From Dipylidium caninum (lineage: Eukaryota > Platyhelminthes > Cestoda > Cyclophyllidea > Dipylidiidae): a DNA stretch of 64,000 nucleotides. Of the stretch, positions 12,263 through 25,913 are shown piece by piece. Within the stretch, counting starts at the first letter, position 1, and every line of letters starts with the position of its first letter. The stretch covers positions 1 to 64,000 of the forward strand of contig QEYB01001669.1 of NCBI GenBank assembly GCA_017562135.1. Direction: 5' to 3'. A model generated the notes under the pieces. It was not told the origin of the DNA. It saw nothing but the letters and a program-made list of their open reading frames with translations, and searched no databases. The position numbers were made by a program, and so were the translations under genes.

Positions 12263-12290
12263 CGTGTGTGTGTGTGTATGTGTGTGTGTG
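12263..12290. repeat. GT microsatellite, arm 1
   Basis: Interrupted (GT)n with one TATG. The counterpart (CA)n is at 25538-25564. Confidence 0.9.
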
Positions 12291-15200
12291 ACCAAGTGTT
12301 TGGCCAAGTGTGTGGGCGGATTGGCGCGTGATGTGTGCGAGGGAATGGCACTCTTGCCCACTTTTGGTCACCAAGACACGCAAAAACGCTGTTTTCGCAT
12401 TCACCCCAGCCTCCCCAGTCGCGTTGTCCACATACTCCCCTCAGCGTGGCTCACTCACTCGCTTTCCTCCCGCCTCGAAATTCCGCCACGCCAACTCGGC
12501 GGACGGAAGGACGATGGCAGGCAGAGCGGCGTGCATGGCCCATGCAGCGCTGATGCACGAGTACAATGGGCGAATGCAGTCAGCCTGTTTTTTGCCACTT
12601 CACCTCGTTTCAGCCCAATTTCGGCGCTATGCACAGTCGCAACAAAGGGGAGATCAACCCAGTTAACCCTTGCCGCCCTCTCCTGCACCACACACGCACA
12701 AACATTCTCCCCTAACCGACAGTGGCGTCATTGGCGATGGCTGCAACATCCATCCACCTTGTGAATAACCTCGCCCAGGCTACAAGCGACGAAGCCTAAT
12801 TGGCCTAATTGGCCGAAAATACCACAAACCCAGAAGTTACAGTGCCGCCTTTCATGGCATCTGAGGTGATCGTGGCCCTCGCAGTGAGGCGCACAGTCTC
12901 CCACCCGCTCATTTGTCACAGAACACGTGAGGGAGCGCTTCAATGGCGTTTAGGGTACGTGGGTGGATGCCTGAAGAGGGGGAAATGAAGAAGTGGCACA
13001 GCAGGCGGTTGGGCACATCTCCGGTCCCACGAGACCTCCATCCCCAAATCCACACGCCACAACATCCCGGTCTGCTCTCAACCGCCCCACGCAGAGCTTC
13101 CGCCTGCACGTAGGAAGCTCTGCACATACACGTACAGCCACAGAGCCACACACTGTGTCTTTCTCCTCCCGCCAAAGCCGACTTACCCTGAATCTGCCAG
13201 TCCAACCGAGTTGGCACGAGGCTGTCACCAGTGACTCGGTAAAAGAAGGTTGGTCCAAGCTGGGTCGAGGAGGGGACAAGTGCTCCCTCGCCTCGCATAC
13301 CTCCTTCACCGAGGAAACTCACTTCACTTGGCGGCTGAGGCTACAATCCCAACTTGGGTCAGTCAGTCTCCGCTCCCTCCTCACGCCTATCGCCTCCCAA
13401 ATGCCCCAAGTGGAGGACAAGTGGGCAAAGCTAAACCGCCTCATAAACATCTGCTCCTCACGGGACGAGGAAACATCTGAGATTAGAGCACTAAACACAC
13501 ACCCGAGGGAAAGGGAGTCGGTGAAGCCATTGGCAGGGGAGAATCCTCAGAAGGCACGAAAGTGCGGCGCGTGATTGAAGAACGCCAAGTATCCTAATAC
13601 GTCGGCAGTGTAACGAGGGTCAGCGGAATCGCGTTCCCAGGGTTAGAAGAGGCGAACATCTGCGAATCGTGTGAACACCAAAGTCAAAGTGAAAGTCAAA
13701 GTGTTAGTGGAGAAGGAGAAAGTGGTGTTTCTCTCATCGAGGGGAAATTTCCCACCTGTCCATCGCCTCAATGCCAAGTCGGTGTGCAAGGAGGCGAGAA
13801 CAAAGATTGCGCCATGCTCTACGAGGCTTTCGTTCAGACACACCATTTGCATTTGCCTCCAAATCTCCGCATCCACACAATCATTGACAGCAATGCTTCC
13901 CAGTTCAGTGGGGAGAAATGTCAACGAAAGTGGCATTGAGAGGCGAAATGTGGTGTGTAAGCCCACTTAAAGGTTGAGATGACATTTCACTACGCCTCAG
14001 TTGTTTGACAGTTTTAATTTCTTCAGCCAGCCACCGTCGTGCAGAAAACGCCTACGCTCAGTAATTGCACTCCACATTTGCATACGCTTTCTGCTCCCTC
14101 GTACGACTGCTTCCTTACTCATGGCGTGTGCCTCGTCCCGCCCTACCCACATCGAGGCCCCCTCGCCCCCTCGCCCCCTCGCCCCTCCGTCCTTTCGCCT
14201 AACTGCAGCGGTTGCCCATTTCCAGTTTGCTAAGGTGGACTGAAGGCGAGGAGAAGACAGTTTTGGGTGAAATTCCAGCCTGCACGAGCATTACCAGTGG
14301 GCGGACTGGTTAGAAGAGAGGCGTTGAGGCGTTGGTGTGTTGGTGTGGATTGCAAGGAAGGGGATAGTTGGCATGTCAAAGAGGTGTCAACAAAACACTT
14401 TTGTTATGGGAAATGTTAAAGTAGATGGACATCTCCTTCCACCATCTCCAACTAATCTGACAGCGACTCACCGTGAACTGTTCTTTAGACTCTCAGGAAT
14501 CCTGTTGACCTCCTGTCATTTCTCATCTGGCCACAAGGTCACCATGGCGCTGACAGACTCACCCGCCGAGGTCAGGACGAGACGAATTTTGGAGTTGGCT
14601 TTAATTACTGGAAACCGTTTCCATAATTTTCGACCTTGCCTCACTATTTTGGAGTGCAGGAGAATTTTAGCACACCATACTGTAATTTTGAATCCCTAAT
14701 CCACCTCTGTTCAGTGCTAAGGTAGTTACACAGTAACGATAGGGTAGAGAATGGGTGGAATGTGCAGAAGATGGCAGCCCTAGTCTCTGTTTTGTGCCCA
14801 AACTAAGCTTACAACATTGTGGCGCACCGTAACAATGTTCTACCTTATCGTATTCATTGCATTCCTGCCTGTATGCAGGTGTCAGCCATGCGATATCCAC
14901 CATCCTGTTTGTGATGCTCTTAGGACGACTTAATTTTCGAAGGAATTTGGTCACCCTATTTTTTTAACCACATATGTATTGTTGGCTCTTATTACAGCGT
15001 CTACTATTAGTCTCATTTAACGTTCTGTGTCTCATAGAATGAGCATATGCCTCATCTAAATTAGGCGTCGCTATTTGTATGATAAGCTTCAACTGGCTCC
15101 CACAGCTCACACGATTATAGTGGTATGGAATTTTCTGAGACTTTTGACTACAGGCGGAGTGGGCGACAGGAAGGAATTTTATTCTACTTTACTTTTGCTG

Positions 15201-15500
15201 TTATCTGCGCAATAATGATAGCAATGTCAGGTAATTTAGTTTCGTGAAGGTCTGAAAAAGACTAGCCAGTCACAGATATCAATTTGGGATATTTTCATTA
15301 TGCAGCAAGTGCTGGACCTCAAAAACCAAGCGGATTGCCAAACTCCATATTAGGTACTCGTCGAGATAAGGTTTATTTATGAACGTATCACCAGTAACAT
15401 TCGCATAATCGGTGATTTCGGCATGAAATTTGTGGGGATTGGTTCCGATGCTGTTTATTATTTGAATAAAATCCAAAAAACGGGGTTAGGATTCAAAGAA

Positions 15501-16549
<1,049 letters not shown>

Positions 16550-17104
16550 CTTCAACTCGTCACGAAGTGGATCAGTTCAATGTGTTTTCGCGTTAACCGA
16601 CGTTGGCGAATTCCCCTGACTGTTCCTTGCGTTTCTGACGTGTTGATATTTTTCACTAAATGACTTCGTGTTATCATTCCGTGCTCAAGCAGCTGAACAA
16701 AATTTTACCTATTATATATCTAGATATATGCAACACACGATTGTAAGACTCGCTTTTGCGCTTACAACTCTCATGGTTTCCACGTTTGGCGCGTCGCAAC
16801 TATCATAAATCCCCAGTAAAGCCATGTATTTTCTCCTCCATTTTCTTTATACCTATTAAAAGTGTTGATTGTCGCTTAGACGACGCTGTGATCAAGTTGT
16901 GTATTTACTGGTCTCATTGTCTAATTCTTAGGTGGAAGTAGATTATGGCCCTAACTGTATTCTCGTGGTCTGCATTGTGTCTGCACTTCCGGGATAGCCG
17001 TTGATGTCAACGGTTTGTCTGTGGAATTCTTTCTTCGGTGTTGTCTGATGTGTTTCGACCGCTTTTGTCGGATGCTGAGCGTTCGGTTCGTTGTCTTTTT
17101 TTAG

Positions 17105-17133
17105 AATTCGTTACTATGATGACGACGAAGTAG
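17105..17133 (+). CDS. Alternative terminal exon of the calmodulin-like gene
   Basis: After a strong pyrimidine tract and TTAG acceptor, this 29-nt exon reads EFVTMMTTK and stops with TAG when joined to the donor at 16388/16389. It has the same length and phase as the exon at 16521-16549 (EFVTMMQSK, TAA), and the next ~40 bp downstream of each are also alike (both reach tcaatgtg), pointing to tandem duplication. This version is closer to the usual invertebrate calmodulin tail. Which exon is used, or whether both are, cannot be seen from DNA. Confidence 0.7.
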
Positions 17134-18777
17134 TCCACCTCTTCAGCTCGTGTACTATCAAGTCAATGTGCTACTCACTTTTTTCTTCCCATTTGACTGC
17201 ATTCGCTTATTGTTTCTTACTCCTCACTGCATGAATTCCAGGAAGCATTTTTATCACTTATCCGCTTACTGACATCGACAGCTGGACCTGTTGAGGGTCC
17301 ACATCCCTGGTTATGATGTCCTCTCTATTTCCATCACTTCCCCACCTTTCCGTCTCCACTGTACATTTTTGTCGCAAACGGACCTGTCTAGGTAGACCTC
17401 ACATTAAGGTTTTGTGTTTAGCAGTCCTTTATCATAAAAGGCCCTCCTGAACACTCCATTAAGTCATCAGTCTTATCGTTAGACACACAAGTCCTGTCAT
17501 TCCTCTGTTTAGTGTATAACAGCGGGGATGATCTTGAAGGTTCAGTGACTAGTTCCCTTATCGCTGTCTTTTCTTGTCCACCTGAAGATCTGATTTATTT
17601 GACTCATCCCTGGTTGCAACTACTTCTTGATGTGATGTGCGGGCGCCTGGATTAAGTGCGAGCTCTTAATAATAACATCAAATATATTATCTATACATAG
17701 ATAATTTAGTCTTTTTTCACACGTGGCGGGGCGATGTGCGTTGTCGACAGAATGGTAGAAAGAGGTGAATTTGATTGCGCCTGGCCATGGTCGCGGTGTT
17801 TGGTTCCGCGATTTGCGATTCGTGCCTTCGCTGTCATGATACGTTGAGCTGGGTTGGTTCATCACGGTGGGGGTCATGACCTCGAATGATGCTGCCCCGG
17901 CTCTAAACGCTCACCCTTAATATCTGCGCGTGAATGACGGCTGTTATGGGGTTCGCGATGTTTCCATTCGCACAATTTGACACTATCCTCGTATTAGAAT
18001 CACACAAACGCTACCACTGCTTAACGAGGTCAGTCAATCGCGGCAAAAGCTTCACTTTTACTTCCGAGTTATTCAACATTAGTTGGATGGTCGCGTGGAC
18101 CAGACTCCCCGTTACTGCATGCAACCCTGTGGGAGCCCGCAGGGGACGTTTTACGGAATGGAGACGACTCGATGGGCGGTGCGGGCACGCGAGGTTGGGT
18201 AGGCGGACGGTTGCGTCCAGCGCAACGCAAGGGATCCGTCAGGGGACGCGAGACGAGGTCTTGGGCCTAATGGTCGCCCGGGTTTCCACTTAGTGGAGCA
18301 TCTCCTCTCACCCACCATAACTTCTTTTGCGGCCTCCATCACGCCGGTCGCGTATATGCGCCGAGTTGAATTAAGATGGGGCAACGCCTAGGACTGCTTT
18401 TATCCTAATTGCCAACGTCTGCCCCTTCCTTCCTCCCTCTGGGTTTCAAACTCTACCATCCAATTCACACTGGACTAATGGAGGGATTTTTATAACCTGG
18501 TTACGGGTAAATCTGGTGCTTTGAGTAAGCTTAAGATGACGGTAGAGGAAAGTGAGGAGCAGTAGACTCGCTTGTGCTGCCGCCACATCAAGTAATTTAT
18601 CAAAAAAACGAGATGAAATTACTAAGATCGCGACTCGACACCGCCTGTTTGCATACATCTGTTCAGGTGATACACTAATTGTAGCCTCAACTTGGGGCCA
18701 AACAAAGTTATCACGCACAAGCATAATTAATTGTCTGTCACGTTCGCAGCAAGTGTCTCGGGGGCGACTCTCCTCTT

Positions 18778-18801
18778 TCTCTCTCTCTCTCTCTCTCTCT
18801 C
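18778..18801. repeat. CT microsatellite
   Basis: Uninterrupted (CT)n of about 12 units in spacer 1. Confidence 0.95.
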
Positions 18802-21112
18802 GTCATGGCTCCCGACACTGCGCTGTTGTTAATACTTGACGAAAAAAAAGGACGAAAAAGCCCCCGTCTACTCTCCGGCTCCTGTCACCACGCACCTGCT
18901 CTGAGATTCCACGTGCAAACAACGGTCACGCGAATGAGACGTGGTGGGAGGCTTGTTCGAGCTCAAGTTGGCCTTAGTGACATGTTTGCTCGTGACCTGA
19001 TTGATCAGTTCACATATGTACGGCATGAGATGTTGTTTTTTTCATACTCTTGCCAGTTGGCTGCAGACATGGTCAAAGTTGGTAACGACGGTGATGGGGA
19101 CGAGGAGGAGGATCGACAAGGTCGAGGTCCTCCGCCTTTACCACTATTGCGGGACTCGCTTTTTCCGCTTATCCTCCATGCTGTAGTCATCGCTGTCGCC
19201 AGTCACATCGGATTCCGTTCGGTGCATCACGGGCGCTCTTGTCATTGGAACTCGTGGGGGAAAAACCAATTGAGGGGAGAATTGACAGTATCCCCATTGG
19301 TGACCCGTGACCCTGTCGTCTTCGTTTCGGTTTCACCTTTGAGTCGACAACGAAAGTGGTTTGATTGAACCAGTCAGTCGTGTGTTTTCTTCCCTCATTA
19401 ATGTGTTTGCCGTGACCCTGTGGCGAAATTTCTGCAAGTCCAAGTGGTAGCAAATGACTGAAAGTTTATCTAAACCGCTGGGCCAGTTGGGAGTAGGCAC
19501 TACGGCTAGTCTAATGGATTTGGAATTTCAAACTTCATGCTGTAATTTAGTTAATTAAAGCCGTGAATTAAGATTAATTATTTATTTCCGTCTGCACCCA
19601 CAACAAGCCCGTTTGGCATAATTAATGATTAGAATCCTGGGCAGGACGAATAATTTCCTGAGGTCGCGTAGCCCCCCAGACCAGGAAGTGGGGGGATAAC
19701 ACACCTTCACACCCTACACACAGGCTGCAGTCTGTCCATCACACTTCTTCGAGGGTTGCGACACCCAAGCATCGTGGCCGGGCGCATGGAAGCACAGACT
19801 GAGACATTCGCTTAGTCTGAGGCACGAACAAGTGGTTTTACTGAGCACTGCGTGGCACCACGAGAATGCTGCCCTGCGTCAGAAGCGTTGGTCACATGCC
19901 TCCCACCCGAGGCAGCAATTGTGATTTCACGGATGATCGCCTCCACTCGAATGTGGGACTATCCGGTGTGGATAAATGTGCCGAAAATGTGAACACCTCG
20001 GCCACGGAGGAGGCAGTATGCACGGAATCCGCGCCACGAGTGCCCCACAGCCTCCCTGATCGCAAGGGCAATTGGAGGGACGGTCGACCTTCCCGAGGGA
20101 GAGGGACGCTTGCGTTTGCAAGCACTCGAGTGGTCGTAGCAGAGCCAAACAAGCCACTTTATTTTATGAAGGGTAAAAAAGTGTCAACTTCTACCCACTT
20201 TGCTTCGACGGGAGTCGTGACGGCCGATCCCATCGAATGGGAAAGAATGGTGAAACCAAAAAACTAGGCTAGACGTAGAAAAGCCAGGTTGATGTGATCC
20301 ATACCGGAGTAAAGTTCTGATTGACAGCAGGTTGTGACACTCGATGTCAAGTGTCGATGAGTCTCTTTGGCGCAGACTGCGTTTCAAACAGTGGCCGGAG
20401 CAACTTATCACATCGGCTCCTTGCTAAACAAGTTGGCAGCTGAATGACGGATGCCCACCAAAACCTCGTCTGCCCATTTCGTCTTGAGAGATTGCACATT
20501 CGCTCGGTGGGTTGACGGAAATCCGCCTTCACAGCAATTACGCAAACGTGTGTGTGTGTGTGAAGGTGCGAGCTTAAATCTTCCCCTGCAATTCTGCGCG
20601 CCACCATTTTGGCTGTTTAGACTTTCTCAAGGCCTGACAGCGCCTCCTCCGCCGACAGTCCACGCGCCACTTCGCGTCCCCTCGAAGGCGCTCGCTTCCA
20701 CTTCCAGCCGACTTCTCCTTCTTCCTTCCGCCCTCGCCCTCGATGCAAATAGTGTGCCGAGTAGATGCCGGTTTCCTCAATAATTACTTTTCCATTTGGG
20801 ACAAACAGTGTAACATCATACGCACTAAATTTAGGCACGAGGTGTTTTTTGTGAACGTCCGATTCCGACTACAGGACGCCTTTCCGGCGTCAAAGGACAG
20901 GAAAGTCCACCTGTTTTCCCCCTACACTGAAGCCTCGCAACAGACCGAAGGCGCAGCTGGGACGAGCGGCTGTCAACGCGCCTTATTTCGTCCATCAACT
21001 CGGTCGAAATATGGAAAGGCTGACAGACGAATACACCCGCTTGTCAAGAGATCAGACCTTCGCTCCGTCGACCCAATTGCCGCATCCCCTTTCGTCGCCG
21101 TCTCGAACGAAC

Positions 21113-21131
21113 TAACGAACGAACGAACGAG
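21113..21131. repeat. GAAC tetranucleotide repeat
   Basis: About four to five GAAC units with one interruption upstream. Confidence 0.85.
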
Positions 21132-22152
21132 CAATTGGATCCTCCCCGGCCTCGTCGGGGGTAACCCTCGAAATTGAAGCCGCAGATCCACTTTGTGCTC
21201 TGCTCCGCCTAATACATTTCCATCCGCACTTCCTTTTCGCCTTTAGCTCAAATCAAGAAGCATCGGTGGCGGATAATTATGAAGTAATTTGTCATCATTT
21301 CCTCTCCTCAAGACATCGTTACGTAGACCAGATTGTAGAACAAGATTAATGTTAAACTCTCGGTTTAAAAGAGGCGCAGAGGCAGGGAAGCTGCAGACTC
21401 CTCAACTCCGCCGCCGACAGAGAAAAATCTCCGCGAAGATGTTTGGTACTTTTATTATAGTTGTCTTTTTTTTAAATTACCCAGCCACCTTCCGTCCCCT
21501 GTCATTTCACCCTTCCTTCCGGCTGTCTACCGCCTTCCTCACCACTGCCAAGACTCAATTAAGCACTCTTTATTCACGTCTCGAATTTCGTCTCCAATTC
21601 TCTTTTCCCCAACAATAAAAATGTCCCAGTGCATTTGAATCCGCTTGAAGGTTACTCTGCCCCTTGTCCCACTCTACTGTCTTTCGTTGCTAAGGTAAAG
21701 CCTCACATAGTGATTTAACTTACGTAGGTTTTTCTTTTTCATTTACTCCACTCCTTTATCCCCTCCATACTTACGGAGGATTATTTGACGAATTCTTCTT
21801 TCCATATTGGTCCTTTTGGGCAAACTTCACTTATTTCCTTAGGTGTCCATCCAATGGATTCGAGGCTGCATTAAAGGGCTGCGAGGAGCTTGCAGTCTAC
21901 TAGAAGCAGCCTGATTAAGGAAAACGCGTTAATTAAATCCTCGTAAGGTTTGTCCCCGCAGGACTGCAATCGGTCCCTGTTGCCTGCCGAAGGGAGAATG
22001 GTGCTGTGCCTGGGCCTCCTTCCGAACCTGTAGATGCGCGGACCGGAACGAGGCCAGTGTTCCCCAATGCCTACTGTTTAATGCGATCAAAGCTCTTATT
22101 TTCCTGTCTCCTATGGTCTCGAAGGCCACTAGGGACGCATGTGGACGGGTTC

Positions 22153-22221
22153 GTGTGTGTGTGTGCGTATGCGTACGCGTGTAGAGGTGGCGGCGGAGGC
22201 GGTGGTGGTGGTGGTGGTGGA
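22153..22221. repeat. GT and GGT/GGC compound microsatellite
   Basis: (GT)n followed by cgtatgcgtacgcg and then (GGC/GGT)n, all within 70 bp of spacer 1. Confidence 0.9.
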
Positions 22222-25200
22222 AGAGTGGCAATGGGGGAGAGATCGGACCAGACCAGACCACAGTAGAGACGCTACGGAGTGAGGCAGGGCAGAAGTTGCA
22301 CCTCGCGACGGAACTCAAAGTAGACTGATTATTAGCAGCATCGCAAAAGATTACCCACTGTTGCATAACATAAGGGATTCTCTCTATGTTAACTCCATTT
22401 TTCTTTGTTACTTGGGGACAGTTTTCGGTTCTGTGCTCACCTCAATTTCCGTGCAGGTAGTCTTGCCCTCCTCTCGGCCGCTTGTCAGGAGGCTGAGGGC
22501 GAAGCTGTTAAATGCCCCACGAATGAGGCTCGCCGCTCCGCCGGTGTCTCGAGGTGCACTGTTCGAGCGGCTCTACCCTACTGCTAAAACCCACCAGATG
22601 GCGTCTTCATCGGCGTCACTGGCTCCTTGTCAAGAATCTCGTGTTCGCAGAATATGTGTCTGCTGGCCATATAATGCTCCAGGGTCCCATTTTACTCTGA
22701 GTACTTTAACAACGTCAACTAATGGCATAAAAATGCAATTTATAACAGGTATATTTGCTATTTTTTGTCCTGCCTCGGTCTCCTATCCAATAAGCCATGT
22801 GCTGTCTGGTTCGTCGGTTATACCAACTTGGTCTGTGGATGTCCTCGATTGGGCTATCGCTCGAGAGGCTTCAGCAATAAAAACTTAGCGAAAAAGCCGA
22901 TGATATGTGGTCGGAAAGGGCTTCCAGGCCAAATGGCCTGTCTGTCATCAGGGGAAGAAGATTATTAGACTGATAAAAAGTTTGAGGTGAAGGAGGAGAA
23001 GAAGAAGGCAGCGTTGCAATCATAACAATGCAGGGACTATAAATCATAGCCCTAGGGCATCCGCCGATGTCTCCTTTTTTAGTGGAGACAGGCGACAAGA
23101 AGGTATAAAGTGAAAATGATGTGGAGGCGAAAGTTGCCTCCGCGCCCTCGCGTCGCGTGGGATACCCCCGCAAGCGGTTAACATCGTCCCGCTAGCATGG
23201 GTTCACACACGCTGCTCCCCGCCGATTTCCGGCAATTAAAGCCAACTCCAAAATTCGTCTCGTCCTGACCTCGGCGGGTGAGTCTGTCAGCGCCATGGTG
23301 ACCTTGTGGCCAGATGAGAAATGACAGGAGGTCAACAGGATTCCTGAGAGTCTAAAGAGCAGTTCACGGTGAGTCGCTGTCAGATTAGTTGGAGATGGTG
23401 GAAGGAGATGTCCATCTACCTTAACATCTCCCATAACAAAAGTGTTTTGTTGACACCTCTTTGACATGCCAACTATCCCCTTCCTTGCAATCCACACCAA
23501 CACACCAACGCCTCAACGCCTCTCTTCTAACCAGTCCGCCCACTGGTAATGCTCGTGCAGGCTGGAATTTCACCCAAAACTGTCTTCTCCTCGCCTTCAG
23601 TCCACCTTCGCGAACGTGAAATGGGCAACCGCTGCAGTTAGGCGAAGGACGGAGGGGCGAGGGGGCGAGGGGGCGAGGGGGCCTCGATGTGGGTAGGGCG
23701 GGACGAGGCACACGCCATGAGTAAGGAAGCAGTCGTACGAGAGAGCAGAAAGCGTATGCAAATGTGGAGTGCAATTACTGAGCGTAGGCGTTTTCTGCAC
23801 GACGGTGGCTGGCTGAAGAAATTAAAACTGTCAAACAACTGAGGCGTAGTGAAATGTCATCTCAACCTTTAAGTGGGCTTACACACCACATTTCGCCTCT
23901 CAATGCCACTTTCGTTGACATTTCTCCCCACTGAACTGGGAAGCATTGCTGTCAATGATTGTGTGGATGCGGAGATTTGGAGGCAAATGCAAATGGTGTG
24001 TCTGAACGAAAGCCTCGTAGAGCATGGCGAAATCTTTGTTCTCGCCTCCTTGCACACCGACTTGGCATTGAGGCGATGGACAGGTGGGAAATTCCCCCTT
24101 GATGAGAGAAACACCACTTTTCTCCTCCTTCACCAACACTTTGACTTTGGTGTTCACACGATTCGCAGATGTTCGCCTCTTCTAACCCTGGGAACGCGAT
24201 TCCGCTGACCCTCGTTACACTGCCGACGTATTAGGATACTTGGCGTTCTTCAATCACGCGCCGCACTTTCGTGCCTTCTGAGGATTCTCCCCTGCCAATG
24301 GCTTCACCGACTCCCTTTCCCTCGGGTGTGTGTTTAGTGCTCTAATCTCAGATGTTTCCTCGTCCCGTGAGGAGCAGATGTTTATGAGGCGGTTTAGCTT
24401 TGCCCACTTGTCCTCCACTTGGGGCATTTGGGAGGCGATAGGCGTGAGGAGGGAGCGGAGACTGACTGACCCAAGTTGGGATTGTAGCCTCAGCCGCCAA
24501 GTGAAGTGAGTTTCCTCGGTGAAGGAGGTATGCGAGGCGAGGGAGCACTTGTCCCCTCCTCGACCCAGCTTGGACCAACCTTCTTTTACCGAGTCACTGG
24601 TGACAACCTCGTGCCAACTCGGGTGGACGCGCAGATTCAGGCTAAGTGGGCTTTGGTGGGAGGAGAAAGAAACAGTGTGTGGCTCTGTGGCTGTACGTGT
24701 ATGTGCAGAGCTTCCTACGTGCAGGCGGAAGCTCTGCGTGGGGCGGTTGAGAGCAGACCGGGATGTTGTGGCGTGTGGATTTGGGGATGGAGGTCTCGTG
24801 GGACCGGAGATGTGCCCAACCGCCTGCTGTGCCACTTCTTCATTTCCCCCTCTTCAGGCATCCACCCACGTACCCTAAACGCCATTGAAGCGCTCCCTCA
24901 CGTGTTCTGTGACAAATGAGCGGGTGGGAGACTGTGCGCCTCACTGCGAGGGCCACGATCACCTCAGATGCCATGAAAGGCGGCACTGTAACTTCTGGGT
25001 TTGTGGTATTTTCGGCCAATTAGGCCAATTAGGCTTCGTCGCTTGTAGCCTGGGCGAGGTTATTCACAAGGTGGATGGATGTTGCAGCCATCGCCAATGA
25101 CGCCACTGTCGGTTAGGGGAGAATGTTTGTGCGTGTGTGGTGCAGGAGAGGGCGGCAAGGGTTAACTGGGTTGATCTCCCCTTTGTTGCGACTGTGCATA

Positions 25201-25850
25201 GCGCCGAAATTGGGCTGAAACGAGGTGAAGTGGCAAAAAACAGGCTGACTGCATTCGCCCATTGTACTCGTGCATCAGCGCTGCATGGGCCATGCACGCC
25301 GCTCTGCCTGCCATCGTCCTTCCGTCCGCCGAGTTGGCGTGGCGGAATTTCGAGGCGGGAGGAAAGCGAGTGAGTGAGCCACGCTGAGGGGAGTATGTGG
25401 ACAACGCGACTGGGGAGGCTGGGGTGAATGCGAAAACAGCGTTTTTGCGTGTCTTGGTGACCAAAAGTGGGCAAGAGTGCCATTCCCTCGCACACATCAC
25501 GCGCCAATCCGCCCACACACTTGGCCAAACACTTGGTCACACACACACATACACACACACACACGTAAGCGGAAACACACGCACCACACAGAATGTGACT
25601 AATTATGAGTGGTGCGAGGAAAGGGGAGGTGGCGAGGTGGGAAGGTGCAGCTGACCAGTTCCGCCCACCCTTTTCCCACTTCGCACTTGTACAAGGTGAA
25701 TTGTGGGAGGAATGTGGCACACTTGTGGTGCCACAATGCAATGCAATGCAATGCAATGCAGGGGAAGGCAATGGGGCCAGCATGGGGCCGCCTCCTCAAC
25801 GCCCACTGAGTGGGAAAGTGCAGCAAGTGGGCGTTAGTGGCGGAGGGTGC

Positions 25851-25913
25851 GCCTGCCCGCCTGCCCGCCTGCCCGCCAGCCCGCCTGCCCGCCAGCCCGC
25901 CAGCCCGCCAGCC
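25851..25913. repeat. 8-bp minisatellite, arm 2 allele
   Basis: Inverted counterpart of 11926-11984. Read on its minus strand, the variant order is T,T,T,A,T,A,A,A. The array therefore differs in both length and unit order from arm 1. Confidence 0.9.

Larger units (their letters stand above)
1..14616. repeat. Inverted-repeat arm, copy 1 (truncated at window start)
   Basis: The sequence reappears as its reverse complement at 23223 to about 37650. The inner edge is sharp: identity stops at about 14616 and 23223, a few bases after the shared ttaatt/ggaaa motif. Identity is patchy by eye. It is very high from about 8 to 14.6 kb, clearly lower from about 1.7 to 6.5 kb (many substitutions and small indels), and the first ~2 kb also carries read-like indel noise. 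Compared with the complete arm 2 (about 21.6 kb), this copy lacks the part next to spacer 2. Confidence 0.95.
8146..14616. other. GC-rich arm segment with minisatellites, no credible gene
   Basis: The reverse complement at about 23223-29694 is nearly identical. Several long open frames exist on both strands (for example 11342-12229, 12051-12764, 12993-13574). The first is broken in arm 2, and the last keeps its length but clusters amino-acid-changing differences, so none shows protein-like constraint. Repeats are listed separately. No tRNA or rRNA was seen. Confidence 0.6.

Noticed and set aside
12993..13574. 193-codon open frame, same length in both arms
   Set aside because: Differences between arms cluster in one part and mostly change amino acids. 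There is no domain, promoter or splice context, and the composition is typical of GC-rich chance frames.
16714..16729. 16-bp AT-rich palindrome (atatatctagatatat)
   Set aside because: It is probably a chance feature of AT-rich intronic sequence between the two calmodulin tail exons.
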